This document shows positions 16,685-26,505 of a stretch of 64,000 nucleotides of DNA, piece after piece. Within the stretch, counting starts at the first letter, position 1; each line of letters begins with the position of its first letter. Position numbers and translations under genes: made by a program. The notes below the pieces were generated by a model. The model did not search any database, had not been told where the DNA came from, and worked only from the letters and a program-made list of their open reading frames with translations. Source of the stretch: JABFRZ01 sp964631945 (lineage in GTDB: Bacteria; Planctomycetota; UBA1135; GCA-002686595); NCBI GenBank assembly GCA_964631945.1, contig CAZWAY010000016.1:23895-87894 (forward strand). Reading direction: 5' to 3'.

Positions 16685-16966
16685 GGTGGGGCTCTTTCGT
16701 GTTGGATGCCTGTGCTCGCTGCGAAGCGCCGCGACGCAAGCCAACCTAGCCCGACCTATTCGTCTGTCCTCCGGCAGATCTGCGCCGGAGTGTGATTGGA
16801 GCAGAAGATCGTCGGTGGAAGGGCGGGGCATCACCGCTCGGCGATGCAGTTGGTGTCCCGACAGGCTGTCGTCGCGCGCTCTCTCACGATTTGGGCAGCT
16901 TTTCAGCAACAGTGGACAGACTTCGAGCCCTGATGGTTCTCGGAGGCGAGTCTCCTTGCGGAGTAT

Positions 16967-18334
16967 CTACGTGACGAGCGCGCCGAGCCCGTGCGCCGCC
17001 TCGAGCCACAGTTTCTTCCACGGGTAGCTCGCCGGCAACGACAGGACGATGCGGCGCACGCTCTCCTTCACGACCACGCCGATCTTGATCAGCTTCTCGC
17101 GCAGCGTGCTCACCTGAGCCCGCGCGAGATCGGTCTTCGGCAGCCGCTCGCGCAGGTCCTGGAAGAGGATGTACGCCGCGGCCGTCTCGAGCACGCGGAA
17201 GTGGTTGGCGAGGAAGCTCGAGCAGCTCGTGCGGTCGATCTCGAGTCCCTCGTGCAATTCCTTGATACGGTTCTCGACGTCACCGCGCTGGCAGTAGAGC
17301 TCCCAGACGCGCCTGGGTGAGCGGCGCAGGTTCGTGACGACGAAGCGCAGGTTCTCCTTCAGCTCGCGCCCGGGGTACACCAGTGCCTCGGCCTTGAAGA
17401 TCACGCGCCGCTCGCTCTGCCACCCGCCCGAGCGGTAGCGCGTCTCGCGACACATCGAGAGCGTTCCCTCGAAGCGCTCGGCGAGCTCGCGCACGATGCG
17501 CATCGGCTCGGCAGCGGCTCGCTGCAGCACGGGGTTGCCGCCCATCGCGACCACGTAGTCGACGCGCAGCTCGTCGAGCGTCTCGAAGACCGCCGGCGCT
17601 GCGAAGCCGGCATCGAGCCGCACCAGGATGCGCGCCTTCTTGAAGGCTTTTCGCAGGCTCTGCACCGTGCGGCGCAGAAGTGTCGGCGTCCCACGCGCAT
17701 CGCGCGCCGTGCCGGGCCGCAGCCGGGCGTGGAAGAGGTGCTGCGTCGGCTCGTCGTCCACCGACAGGAAGCCGAGCATCGGCAAGTAGCACCACGAGTC
17801 GTAGTAGCCGTTGAAGAAGGCGAAGGGTTGCTGGCCGTGCGTCGGGTCCTCGGTCGAGTCGAGGTCGATCGTGATCCGGCGCGCATGCCGGTGGGTCTTC
17901 TTCAGGCGCTCGACCACGAAGCGCTCCATCCGACGACCCAGAGCCACCAGCTCGCGACCGGTGCGGGTCGTCTCGAAGCGCGACAGCGTCGGCTGCGAAG
18001 CCAGCGAGCCCGGCTCACTCGGCGAGCGGCCGCACACGAGCTTCAGCAGCGGGTCACCGGCGACCCGGCTGCTGTCGTTCTGGTCGGCGTAGCCCAGCGC
18101 GATCGAGAAGACGCGCTGGCGGAAGAGCTCGAGCCTGCCGTGCTCGACGCGCCACGCACGGCGCCCGTCCACGAGCTGCTCGCTCAATGTCTTCGTCAGC
18201 CCGATCCGGCGATCGATCGCGCCCAAGAGCAGGCTGCCGCCATCCGAGCTGCTCTGCTCGCCGTCGAACTGGACCACCACCGGCTTCTCGAAGACATCTT
18301 CAAACAGCGCGCGCTGGCAGGTAGCGTCTGACAT
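16967..18334 (-). CDS. IS1380-family transposase
   Basis: This 455-aa protein has the family order: QFDGEQSSSDGGSLLLGAID near the start, ALGYADQNDSSRVAGDPLLK, the catalytic aspartate in RRITIDLDSTEDPTHGQQ, a second acidic site in ILVRLDAGFAAP, and the C-terminal CQRGDVENRIKELHEG with the catalytic Glu. The ATG at 18332-18334 gives the standard N-terminus MSDATCQRALFEDVF. Length is normal and no disruption was seen, so it may be active. Confidence 0.93.
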   Translation of the reverse strand: MSDATCQRALFEDVFEKPVVVQFDGEQSSSDGGSLLLGAIDRRIGLTKTLSEQLVDGRRAWRVEHGRLELFRQRVFSIALGYADQNDSSRVAGDPLLKLVCGRSPSEPGSLASQPTLSRFETTRTGRELVALGRRMERFVVERLKKTHRHARRITIDLDSTEDPTHGQQPFAFFNGYYDSWCYLPMLGFLSVDDEPTQHLFHARLRPGTARDARGTPTLLRRTVQSLRKAFKKARILVRLDAGFAAPAVFETLDELRVDYVVAMGGNPVLQRAAAEPMRIVRELAERFEGTLSMCRETRYRSGGWQSERRVIFKAEALVYPGRELKENLRFVVTNLRRSPRRVWELYCQRGDVENRIKELHEGLEIDRTSCSSFLANHFRVLETAAAYILFQDLRERLPKTDLARAQVSTLREKLIKIGVVVKESVRRIVLSLPASYPWKKLWLEAAHGLGALVT

Positions 18335-18426
18335 CTCGGGAGCGTCTCCTTCGCGGACTTGGTTGATGGCAATCTCCAAATCGGCGACTCGGGACGCTCC
18401 CGCGCCTACTTCTCGTGAATAGGTCG
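16967..18426 (-). mobile_element. IS1380-family insertion sequence (ends not resolved)
   Basis: The transposase gene identifies the family. The right end may lie at the near-palindrome CCTACTTCTCGTGAATAGG (18408-18426), but no clear matching terminal repeat was found on the left between 16860 and 16966, so the limits are approximate. A 10-bp inverted repeat, CGGGAGCGTC (18337-18346) and GACGCTCCCG (18395-18404), lies upstream of the transposase start. Confidence 0.55.
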
Positions 18427-18484
18427 GGCTAGATCGACCCGCGAGCATCGCCAAGAATGCACCGTTTGGTAAGGTGGTCGCGCG

Positions 18485-18895
18485 ATGCGAAAGCGAATGC
18501 CTCTCGACGGCGCGCGACGCGCCGAACGCGCGCCCGACGTGGCCTCGATGGTCGAGGACGTCATCGGCTGCAAATGGTCGCTGCGCCTCCTGGGTTTGAT
18601 CGCCGACGGTGTCCAGCGCCCGAGCGCCTTCCAGCGCGCGTGCCCCGGCCTTTCCGCCAAGGTCATGAACGAGCGCCTCGCGAAGCTCCTGCGCTTCGGG
18701 ATCGCCGCGCGCTCGGTGACGGGCGAACGCCCGCCGCTGCGCGTCGTCTACACCCTGACGCCCTTCGGCCGAGGCTTCGTGGGCGTCCTCGACGAGGTGC
18801 GTCGCCTCCAGGCCAAGCTCGACGAGGAACCCTCGAGCTCCACCACGCCGCCCGCCGACGCCCCGCGCTGCGTCGACCGCCGCGCGACGAGCTGA
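18485..18895 (+). CDS. HxlR-family winged-helix regulator
   Basis: This 136-aa protein shows the HxlR signature: VEDVIGCKWSLRLLGLIADG, then RPSAFQRACPGLSAKVMNERL and the wing/second strand segment RVVYTLTPFGRGF. The family are small dimeric DNA-binding proteins often responding to electrophiles or redox stress. The ATG 18485 start leaves a short basic leader. It lies between the transposase and the broken DUF3179 copy, so its original neighbours are unclear. Confidence 0.85.
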   Translation: MRKRMPLDGARRAERAPDVASMVEDVIGCKWSLRLLGLIADGVQRPSAFQRACPGLSAKVMNERLAKLLRFGIAARSVTGERPPLRVVYTLTPFGRGFVGVLDEVRRLQAKLDEEPSSSTTPPADAPRCVDRRATS

Positions 18896-18979
18896 ACGCG
18901 GCTCCCGGCGCGGGCCTAGGCGGAGCATCGCCTCTGACGACGATCGTGCTACGCGATCAAGATCATCGACGAGTCCCAT

Positions 18980-19145
18980 GCGGGGGAGGCACGAACGCGG
19001 AACGGCACCCGGACAACAGAACCAACGCCGAAGGGGCGATGGAGGAGGGAGTCCGAGGTGGAAGGTCTACGGAACAAGGAGTTCCGATGGGACGCGAGTT
19101 CCGCCTCGGTTGTGGGCTTCGGGGGATCGCCGGTGCCAGGGATCA
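18980..19145 (-). pseudogene. Broken 5' copy of the DUF3179 gene (repeat copy 2)
   Basis: This is the second copy of the repeat at 16074-16255. On the minus strand it still encodes the lipoprotein signal as ALVLLSGCRSAFVPPP, then stops after a few codons, and the start region is altered. The rest of DUF3179 is missing. Its place directly downstream of the complete porin gene shows that porin and DUF3179 were once adjacent genes in the same direction. Confidence 0.65.
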
Positions 19146-20360
19146 GGGCGCGCACGCGAGCCAGATCCAGGCCTTGGTCGTGTCGGTGGCGAAGGCGTCG
19201 GCCTGGTAGTCGGCGAACTTCACACCGACGCTGACCTTCTTGCTGGCGGCCCAGACCACGCTCGCGTCGAGCTCGGTCCCGTAGTCCATCCCGCCAGAGT
19301 CTGCCTGGAAGTCGTGCCACACGAGCTGGAGGTCGAAGTCCCCGGCCTTCGCTCCCAGGCCGACGTAGGAGTCCTCGAGCCCCGTGTCCGGAGTCGTCAG
19401 GAACTTGTCCGCCCAGCCGTTGAAAGCGTGCAGGGTGGCCAGGGGAGTCTGGAACGCGTCGCCGGGGTTCCCCGAACCACCCAGGATCTCCTGCCCTGCC
19501 CTGAGGGTCCAGCCCCGCGCTCTCACGCCGAGTTCGGCCAGGGCGTATTCCTGCTCGACGTCGTTGGGGTTGTTCGCTGTGTCCGACTGCGAGGCGACCT
19601 CGGCCGCGTACTGGAGCTCCGCCGCCCCGAAGGCGTGACTCCCGGCGAAGCGTCCACCCCAGGTGCTCGTGGAGTTCGTGTCAATCGAGTCGTAGTCGAG
19701 GAGGTAGGCATAGCCCGTGATCCGGCCCCAGCCCGGGACGTCGTAGCCCGCGTTGACGAGGTGAGAGGCCATGCGGTGGTCGCCTTGCGGCGAGTCGTCG
19801 CCGAAGACACGGTTCACGTTGTCCACGAATGCGTAGAAGACGCTCAGCGGCTCGAGCGGACTCCAGAGCAGCGTCGCCGCGTCGAAGGTCTGCTGGTTCT
19901 GGCGCCAGCCCACGTCGCCGACGAAGCGATGATTGTCGAGGGTGATGACCTGGCGTCCGAGCTTGATGGTCGACTCCTCCACGAGCAGGACCTTCAGGTG
20001 CGCCTGATTCACCTCGCTGCCCTCCGGATCGGCCACGACGGGAAAGTCGGTCTCCCCATTGATCGTCGAGTCGTACTGCTCGTTGCCGACCACCGACACG
20101 TCCTCGAACTCGAGAACGACGCTCGCGCCATGCCACGCGCCGGTCTCGTAACCAAGCACGGTGCGCAGCGTCGAGGCCCAGGCCTCGCGGTCGAATCCAT
20201 CCTGGTCGACGTTCTCCAGGCGATAGCGCAGCCGTAGCCACCACTTACCACCGAGCACCGCGCGATCCAGCTCGTCGCCGAGGGAGTCGCGCACGGGCGG
20301 CGTTTCCTGGGACCAAGCGGGCAGCGTGAGCAGAAGGGATGCCACCAGGGAGTTCTTCAT
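19143..20360 (-). CDS. Outer-membrane porin, alginate-export-like
   Basis: This 405-aa protein has a signal peptide (MKNSLVASLLLTLPAWSQ) followed by repeated amphipathic beta strands: WWLRLRYRLENVDQDGF, ASTLRTVLGYETG, GASVVLEFEDVSVVG, HLKVLLVEESTIKLGRQVI and more. These are typical of alginate-export (AlgE/OprD-like) beta-barrel proteins. The ATG at 20358-20360 begins the signal peptide. It follows the efflux operon on the same strand after a 154-bp gap, and may form the outer-membrane partner of a metal or organic transport system. The substrate is not evident. Confidence 0.75.
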   Translation of the reverse strand: MKNSLVASLLLTLPAWSQETPPVRDSLGDELDRAVLGGKWWLRLRYRLENVDQDGFDREAWASTLRTVLGYETGAWHGASVVLEFEDVSVVGNEQYDSTINGETDFPVVADPEGSEVNQAHLKVLLVEESTIKLGRQVITLDNHRFVGDVGWRQNQQTFDAATLLWSPLEPLSVFYAFVDNVNRVFGDDSPQGDHRMASHLVNAGYDVPGWGRITGYAYLLDYDSIDTNSTSTWGGRFAGSHAFGAAELQYAAEVASQSDTANNPNDVEQEYALAELGVRARGWTLRAGQEILGGSGNPGDAFQTPLATLHAFNGWADKFLTTPDTGLEDSYVGLGAKAGDFDLQLVWHDFQADSGGMDYGTELDASVVWAASKKVSVGVKFADYQADAFATDTTKAWIWLACAP

Positions 20361-20514
20361 TAGGGTGTGTCTCCGTGACGGCGCTCGATGTTGGCCGCGT
20401 GGCCGCGCGAGGGAGATCCGACAGAATGCGTAGTCCAGGAGAGCCGTTGTCCGGGGAGGGTCGCAATCGGGCGATTCGCCGAGCCCGCAGTCCACGCGCA
20501 CAAGTCCGAGAAGA

Positions 20515-21960
20515 TCACTGGGGCGTGAGGAGTGCACGCTCGTCGAGCACGCCGAGCGCTGCCAGCAACCGGACCTGCGCCTGATTGTGTCGGACGACGG
20601 AGACGGCGCTGCGCAGGCGGGCCTGCTCCAGCTCGCTCTGGGCGTGCAGAACATCGAGGGTCGTCATGGTCCCGACCTGGAGGTTGGCGCGAGTCATGCG
20701 GACGGCCTCCTCGGCCGCTTCCAGTTCTCGTCGGGCCTCTTCCGCGAGAGCACGCTGGGCACGGCTCTCCTGGTCCTCGCGTACCACTTGCGTGCGGAGT
20801 TCCTGGAGCTTCTTGCGTGCTTCGAGCCCGGCCAGGTCCCGTGAGGCTTCGATCGCGGCGACGACGCCGATCTGGGCCGGATCGAGGCGCCAGCCGAGCC
20901 CCGCCGAGAGGCGCTCCTGGCTGTCCGGGCCCTGGCTGACGTCACCCAGGCCGCTCACCCCATCGGCGGTCCCGCGAATCGAGCCAGCCTGGCCGGCCAC
21001 ACCCAGGACCGGGCCAAGACTCCGCCAGCGAGCTGCCCGCTCGTCCGCTCGAGCGGCCTCGACCAGGAGTCGGACGCTATGCAGGTCCTCTCGATACTCG
21101 ATGGCCAGGGCCAGGAGCTCTTCGATCGGCCGAGCTCCGTCGACCATGGCGTTCAGCGAGAGCGTGGTTGCGCTCGGAGCGAGCGTCACGGTGGGATCCA
21201 GATCGAGGGTCGTGGAGAGCTGCACCGAGGCTTCGCGGAATCCGCGCAGTGCAAGGATCAGGTCCTGCCGGCGACGGGCGAGCTCGGCTCGCACGCGCAT
21301 CTCGTCGGCCGCGAGCCCCGTCCCCGTCTTCAGCCTCACCTCCGTGATCCGCAGGAGCTCCTCGGCCTCGACGACGGCCTGGCGCGTCGATTCGACCGCC
21401 ATCTGCGCCAGGGAGAGGTCGTAGTAGCCGACCGCAGCACGCTGCAGCGTAGCCATCCGGACGGCCTGCTCGCCGTGCAACGCGGCGCTCTGGCGCTTCT
21501 TCGCCGCGACCAGGTCGTAGTACACGGCGCCGGGATTCACGATCCAGGCGGCGGTGAGCCAAGCCTGGGTCGTCTGGAAGCCGACGTCCACGAGGTTGCC
21601 CTCCGTCGCCCGCACGGAGCCATCGACGGTCTCGTAGAGAAGCGCAGGGGAAAGAACGGGCAACATCCTCCCGCGCGCGGCGACTACGCCGCCGTGCTCG
21701 GCATGAACGCGGGCCCGCGCGGTCTCGACGTCCAGGTTGCGCGCGATCGCGACCTGAACGGCGGTCGCGAGGTCGATCGCGAGGCACTCCTGGTACATGG
21801 GCTCGGTTCCGCCCGAGCCCATGGCGATCGCTTGTGAGCCCTCGAGTGGGCCTTCGGGGGTCAGGCGCGGCAGCTCACGTGGCGGAAGCGGATCCGGCAC
21901 AGACAGACAGGACGCCAGGGTCAGAGCCAGGAAGCCCGCGAATAGATGGACTCCCTGCAT
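20515..21960 (-). CDS. TolC-type outer-membrane efflux lipoprotein
   Basis: This 481-aa protein starts MQGVHLFAGFLALTLASC, a lipoprotein signal with Cys18. The body has the paired coiled-coil repeats of the OEP family: IDLATAVQVAIARNLDVETA and, after the internal duplication, PIEELLALAIEYREDLHSVR. The coil segment EEARRELEAAEEAVRMTRAN ends in the conserved LDVLHAQSELEQAR. It lies 2 bp after the adaptor gene, completing a tripartite efflux operon. Confidence 0.88.
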   Translation of the reverse strand: MQGVHLFAGFLALTLASCLSVPDPLPPRELPRLTPEGPLEGSQAIAMGSGGTEPMYQECLAIDLATAVQVAIARNLDVETARARVHAEHGGVVAARGRMLPVLSPALLYETVDGSVRATEGNLVDVGFQTTQAWLTAAWIVNPGAVYYDLVAAKKRQSAALHGEQAVRMATLQRAAVGYYDLSLAQMAVESTRQAVVEAEELLRITEVRLKTGTGLAADEMRVRAELARRRQDLILALRGFREASVQLSTTLDLDPTVTLAPSATTLSLNAMVDGARPIEELLALAIEYREDLHSVRLLVEAARADERAARWRSLGPVLGVAGQAGSIRGTADGVSGLGDVSQGPDSQERLSAGLGWRLDPAQIGVVAAIEASRDLAGLEARKKLQELRTQVVREDQESRAQRALAEEARRELEAAEEAVRMTRANLQVGTMTTLDVLHAQSELEQARLRSAVSVVRHNQAQVRLLAALGVLDERALLTPQ

Positions 21961-21962
21961 GC

Positions 21963-23342
21963 CTACTTCACACTGCCGAGCGCGCCAGACCTTTGGCGGA
22001 GCACGGCCCGTACGCGCTCTCCGGGGGAGATCAGGGCCATGCCCACGACGACGACTTGCTCTTCTGCAGTCAGGCCTGAGCAAACCTCTACGTCGATTCC
22101 GTCGTCCAGACCGACCCCGAGCTCACGCTTCTCGGTGGTCCCCGCGCTCACGATGTACACGAATGCCTTGCCAGTCTCGTGGAGGAGTGCAGCCGCAGGG
22201 ATCGTGAGGGCGTCCGGACGCACGTCGACCGAGAGCACGACTTGCACGTACATCCCGTCGAGGAGCCTGCCTTCCCGGTTGTCGAGGTCGATCTCAGCGC
22301 GCATGGTGCGCGTTCCGGTCTCCAGGGAGGTGGCGATCCGGCTCACCGCTCCCTCGATCGGAGAGCCGATGGCAGCAAACGGACGGATCGTGGCGCGGGC
22401 GTCCTTGATCACGAAGGGAAGGTCCACCTCCGGCACGTCGAAGGCGACCCGCATCCGGTCGACCCTCTGGACGGTGAAGAGCGGCATGCCTCCGCTCTTG
22501 GTGGAATCCTGCACCAGGGCCCCTGGATCGACCGTGCGCCGCGTTACGACCCCGTCGAAAGGTGCGCAGACGCGAGAATACTCCGCCAGAGTCTCCAGAC
22601 GTTGCACTCGGGCTTCGGCCAGGGCCACCTCGGAACCGATCACGTCGATCCGAGCCTTGGCAACGGCGAGGGCTGCCTGCTCGCGCGCGACCTCGGACTC
22701 CGATTCGAGGGCCTGCGCCTCCGCCACGGCCAGCTCGACGCGTGCCTTGTCACGGGCGCGACCGGCCTCGTCGAGGGCCTCGTCCGTCACGGCTCCCTGG
22801 CCGTGGAGCTCCTGCTTGCGCTCGATCTGCCGCTCCAGGAAGCTCAGGTCGACTCGTCGGACCTCGGACACCTGCCTGTCCACCTCCAGCTTGCGGCGGG
22901 TCTGCTCGACTCCTGCCTCTGCAGCGACGATCTCCGCCGAGCTTGCGACCTCGAGCAGGGCTCGCTTGCCCTGGAGCTCGGCCCGCGCTTCCGCCAGTTC
23001 CTTCTCCATCTCCGGGACAGCCAGCAGGGCCAGGAGATCCCCGCTCTCGACGCGATCACCGATGTCGACGAGGACTTCCGATGCGTAGCCGGAGACCTTG
23101 GCGTGAACGTCGACGCGCTCGTAGGCCCGGATGGTCGCCGGGACGTCGAGGGTTCGCGACATCGTCTTCTTTGCGGGCAGGCAGGTCTCGACGCTCTTCA
23201 GAGCCTGCTCGCCCGAGGTACGGCTCTTCTGGCTCGAGCGGGGCTGGGCCTCCGCGCCCCGGAGCCTCGGGGCCAGTGAGAAACCGACGACGGCCAGCAC
23301 GCAGGCAACGCTCAGGCTCACGAATCGGATGCGGCTAGGCAT
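21963..23342 (-). CDS. RND efflux periplasmic adaptor (MFP/HlyD family)
   Basis: This 459-aa protein has an N-terminal membrane anchor/signal (IRFVSLSVACVLAVVGFSLA), a biotinyl-lipoyl half-motif (RVDVHAKVSGYASEVLVDIG), a long coiled-coil hairpin, the second lipoyl half (VCAPFDGVVTRRTVDPGALV) and C-terminal beta domains (GVGLDDGIDVEV). Start ATG 23340-23342 overlaps the RND gene end by 8 bp. It links the inner-membrane pump to the TolC-like protein. Confidence 0.88.
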   Translation of the reverse strand: MPSRIRFVSLSVACVLAVVGFSLAPRLRGAEAQPRSSQKSRTSGEQALKSVETCLPAKKTMSRTLDVPATIRAYERVDVHAKVSGYASEVLVDIGDRVESGDLLALLAVPEMEKELAEARAELQGKRALLEVASSAEIVAAEAGVEQTRRKLEVDRQVSEVRRVDLSFLERQIERKQELHGQGAVTDEALDEAGRARDKARVELAVAEAQALESESEVAREQAALAVAKARIDVIGSEVALAEARVQRLETLAEYSRVCAPFDGVVTRRTVDPGALVQDSTKSGGMPLFTVQRVDRMRVAFDVPEVDLPFVIKDARATIRPFAAIGSPIEGAVSRIATSLETGTRTMRAEIDLDNREGRLLDGMYVQVVLSVDVRPDALTIPAAALLHETGKAFVYIVSAGTTEKRELGVGLDDGIDVEVCSGLTAEEQVVVVGMALISPGERVRAVLRQRSGALGSVK

Positions 23343-26300
23343 GGGCCTTCTCCCCGGAGGTTGCGCCTCTCCCACCCTTGACGATGACGAAGAGCACGGG
23401 GACGAGGACGAGCACGAAGAGAGTGGAGGACGAGAGTCCTCCGACCACCGTGCGCGCTAGCGGGACGTTGGCCTCGCTTCCGCGGCCGTATCCGATTGCC
23501 ATCGGCAGGAGACCGAGCACGGCCACGAGCGAGGTCATCAGGATCGGCCGCAGCCGGATCCGTACGCTCTCCACCGCGGCTTCGAGGGCGGAGAGTCCTC
23601 TTTCCGCCATGGTGCGATTCGCGAACTCGACCAGGAGCACGCTGTTCGACACCGAGATCCCGACCATGAACACGACTCCCATGAAGGCCTGGATGCTGAG
23701 GGGCGTTCCCGTCAGCCAGAGCGTCAGGGCGACGCCGATCAGGCCGAGCGGGACTGCGAGCATCACGATGAAGGGGTCGAGGAACGAGCGGAACTGCGCC
23801 ACCAGGACGAGGTAGACGAGCACGCTGCCGAGCGCCATCCCGAAGCCGAGGCTCGCGAAGGACTCCTTCATGCTCGCCACCTCGCCGCGCATCCGGATGC
23901 GGTAGCCCTCCCAGCGTGCCGGCCGGCCGGCAGCGCGTGCCTCCACGTCCTCCTGGGCCATCGTGCGCTCGAGATCGGCGAGCTTGGCCTCGATCTCGGC
24001 TGCCACCGAACCGACGTCTCGGTCCTGCACGGCGACGAACACGTCGGTGATCCGGCTGATGTTGCGGTGGTTGATCTCCGCCGGGGCCGTCTTGCGGCCG
24101 AAGCGCGCCACGTTCTTGAGCAGGATGGGCTCGTCCCCAGGGCCGCCGACTGGGATGTGCTCGAGCGTGGCCATCGACTCGATCGAGGCTTCGGGATACT
24201 GGGCGCCGATGAAGTAGTGGTTGCCGTTCTTCTGGTCGATCCAGAAGGAGGGGCTGAAGTTGATCGAGCTGTTCAGCGCGGTGACGACGTTCTTGACCAC
24301 CTCCTCCTGGGTCAGTCCGCAGTAGGCCGCGCGGGTCCGATCGACGTCGAGCGTGACCTGGGGGTAGTCGAGCTTCTGCTGGATGCGCACGTCCGCCGCT
24401 CCCGGGACCTCCTCGCACAGCTTCGTCACGCGCCTGGCCAGCTCACCCGCGGTCTCGAGCTTGTTGCCCTCGATCTGGATGTTGATTGGGCTCGGCAAGC
24501 CGAAGTTCAGCGCCGCCGTCAGCATGCCGCCGGTCTCGAACGCGAACTCGATCCCGGGGAACTCCGCACGCAGCTTCGCTCGCAGCTCTCCCACGTACTC
24601 GAACACGCTGCGCTCGCGTTCCGGTGAGAGCTGGACGAGGACGAAAGCGTCCATCGGCCCGGAGTTCGGCGTGTAGGCCGCGGGCCAGTCCAGGAGGACG
24701 CCGATGTTCGAGACGAGCATGGCGAGGTCCTTCTCGGGGATCGCGCCCCGCAGCGACTCCTCCACACGCGCTACGAGAGCTTCGCTGCGCTCGATGCGCG
24801 TGCCCGAAGGCGCACGCACCCGGATCGTGAACTGGCCCGTGTCGACGCTCGGGAAGAGCTCGGAGCCGAGCCGCGGGAACAGGGCGAGGGCGCCGAGCAG
24901 GAGGGCCACCGCGGCGCCCACGACCGCGATCCGGTGCCCCAGGGACCAGCGGACGACGGCCGCGCACCGGTTCTCCATGCGCGCCATGAGGCCGGTAGCC
25001 TCGATCGCCGTAGCGCTCTCCGCGGTCTCCGCGTGCCTCCCGAGCAAGTGGGCGCAGCAGATCGGGACCAGCGTCATCGAGACGAGGTAGGAGGCGAAGA
25101 TCGCGAAGGCCACGGTCAGGGCGAGAGGCGTGAAGAGGAAGCGTCCCATTCCGCTCAAGAAGACGACCGGGAAGAACACGACCGCCGTCGTGATGGTCGC
25201 TACGAGGACGGGCATGGCCACCTCTCCAGCCGCCTCCAGTGCGGCCTTGGTGGGAGCCTTGCCCATAGCGAGGTGCCGGTGCGTGTTCTCGAGGACGACG
25301 ATGGCGTCGTCGACCAGACGTCCGAGGACGAGCGCCAGCCCCCCGAGGGTCATGATGTTCAGGCTGTTTTCGGTGAAGTAGAGGCCGAGGAATGCGCTCA
25401 AGACCGAGATCGGGATGGCGAGCGAGATGAACAGCGTCGAGCGCCAGCTCCGCAGGAAGATGAGGATCGCCAGGATCGCCAGCCCGCCTCCCAGCAAGGC
25501 TTCGTGCTGGAGGTTCTGGATCGATTCGCGGACGTAGACCGACTGGTCGAAGATGATCCCGAGATTCACGCCCTTCGGGAGGCGCTCCTTGATCGGGCCC
25601 AGCATGGCCTGGACGCCTTCGACGATCTGGATCGTGTTCGCACCGGGCTGGCGGTAGATCGGGATGTACACCTGCCGGCGTCCGTTGACGCGCACGATGT
25701 TCGTCTGGATAGCCGAGCTGTCGCGCGTCTCGGCCACGTCGCCCACGAAGACCGGAGCGCCGCCTTCCAGCTTGACCGGGATGTCGTCCAGCTCGGCCAC
25801 GCGCTCGACCATGCCGTTCGCGTTGATCTGGTAGTCGATGTCGCCGAACTTTGCGCTGCCCGTCGGGATCATCGTGTTGTAGCGCTGGATCGCGCCGATG
25901 ACGTCCATCGGGGAGAGGCTGCGCGCCTGGAGCTGGGCGGGATCGACGTAGCTCAGGATGCGGCGCAGCTTCCCGCCGTACACGGCGGGAGCGATGACGC
26001 CGGTGATTCCCTGGAGGCGGTTCCGCAGCTCGAAGTAGGCGATGTCGTAGAGCTCCTTCTCGCCGTAGGTGTCGCTGTAGACGGTCAGGAGGCACAGCGG
26101 GATGCTGGCCGTGGGGTCGAAGGGCATGACCATGGGCGGGATCGTGCCCGGCGGCAGGTAGAAGAGGTCGCTCATGGCGAGCGACGTGACCTGCGACATG
26201 GCCGTGTTTGGATCGACGTCTTCGCGGAAGAAGTCCTTCACGACGGACACGCCGACCATGCTCTTCGATTCCTGGCCCGCAATGCCGTTCGCCTGCCCCG

Positions 26301-26505
26301 TCCAGCGCTCGAGACGGGACGTGATGTCCTTCTCCATGATCTCGGCCGGCATCCCAGGGTAGAAGGTGAGGATCTGCACCGCCGGCGTGCGGAAGAGCGG
26401 GAGGATGTCCGTCGGGAGGCGCAGCGTGACGGTGACCCCGATCACCAGGATCCCGAGGACCAGCACCAAGATGAGGTGGGGATTCCTGAGGGCGAAACGC
26501 GTCAC
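23335..26505 (-). CDS. RND efflux transporter, AcrB/HAE type
   Basis: This 1056-aa inner-membrane pump starts with FALRNPHLILVLVLGILVIG (TM1). It has two large periplasmic loops and 12 membrane helices in two repeats. TM4 contains the proton-relay pair in GRLVDDAIVVLENTHRHLAMG; the second half ends FMVGISVSNSVLLVEFANR. The DD pair in TM4 is the mark of hydrophobe/HAE pumps, not of the CusA metal group, so the substrate may be a drug, lipid or organoarsenical. The GTG start overlaps the anti-sigma stop (GTGA). Confidence 0.92.
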   Translation of the reverse strand: MTRFALRNPHLILVLVLGILVIGVTVTLRLPTDILPLFRTPAVQILTFYPGMPAEIMEKDITSRLERWTGQANGIAGQESKSMVGVSVVKDFFREDVDPNTAMSQVTSLAMSDLFYLPPGTIPPMVMPFDPTASIPLCLLTVYSDTYGEKELYDIAYFELRNRLQGITGVIAPAVYGGKLRRILSYVDPAQLQARSLSPMDVIGAIQRYNTMIPTGSAKFGDIDYQINANGMVERVAELDDIPVKLEGGAPVFVGDVAETRDSSAIQTNIVRVNGRRQVYIPIYRQPGANTIQIVEGVQAMLGPIKERLPKGVNLGIIFDQSVYVRESIQNLQHEALLGGGLAILAILIFLRSWRSTLFISLAIPISVLSAFLGLYFTENSLNIMTLGGLALVLGRLVDDAIVVLENTHRHLAMGKAPTKAALEAAGEVAMPVLVATITTAVVFFPVVFLSGMGRFLFTPLALTVAFAIFASYLVSMTLVPICCAHLLGRHAETAESATAIEATGLMARMENRCAAVVRWSLGHRIAVVGAAVALLLGALALFPRLGSELFPSVDTGQFTIRVRAPSGTRIERSEALVARVEESLRGAIPEKDLAMLVSNIGVLLDWPAAYTPNSGPMDAFVLVQLSPERERSVFEYVGELRAKLRAEFPGIEFAFETGGMLTAALNFGLPSPINIQIEGNKLETAGELARRVTKLCEEVPGAADVRIQQKLDYPQVTLDVDRTRAAYCGLTQEEVVKNVVTALNSSINFSPSFWIDQKNGNHYFIGAQYPEASIESMATLEHIPVGGPGDEPILLKNVARFGRKTAPAEINHRNISRITDVFVAVQDRDVGSVAAEIEAKLADLERTMAQEDVEARAAGRPARWEGYRIRMRGEVASMKESFASLGFGMALGSVLVYLVLVAQFRSFLDPFIVMLAVPLGLIGVALTLWLTGTPLSIQAFMGVVFMVGISVSNSVLLVEFANRTMAERGLSALEAAVESVRIRLRPILMTSLVAVLGLLPMAIGYGRGSEANVPLARTVVGGLSSSTLFVLVLVPVLFVIVKGGRGATSGEKAHA

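Noticed and set aside
16900..18430. Exact ends and target duplication for the IS1380 element
   Set aside because: No convincing pair of terminal repeats or direct target repeats could be found by eye, so precise limits are not claimed.
23335..26505. CusA-type heavy-metal RND pump
   Set aside because: TM4 has the paired Asp of HAE pumps (VDDAIVVLEN) and the usual CusA methionine-rich metal path was not seen.
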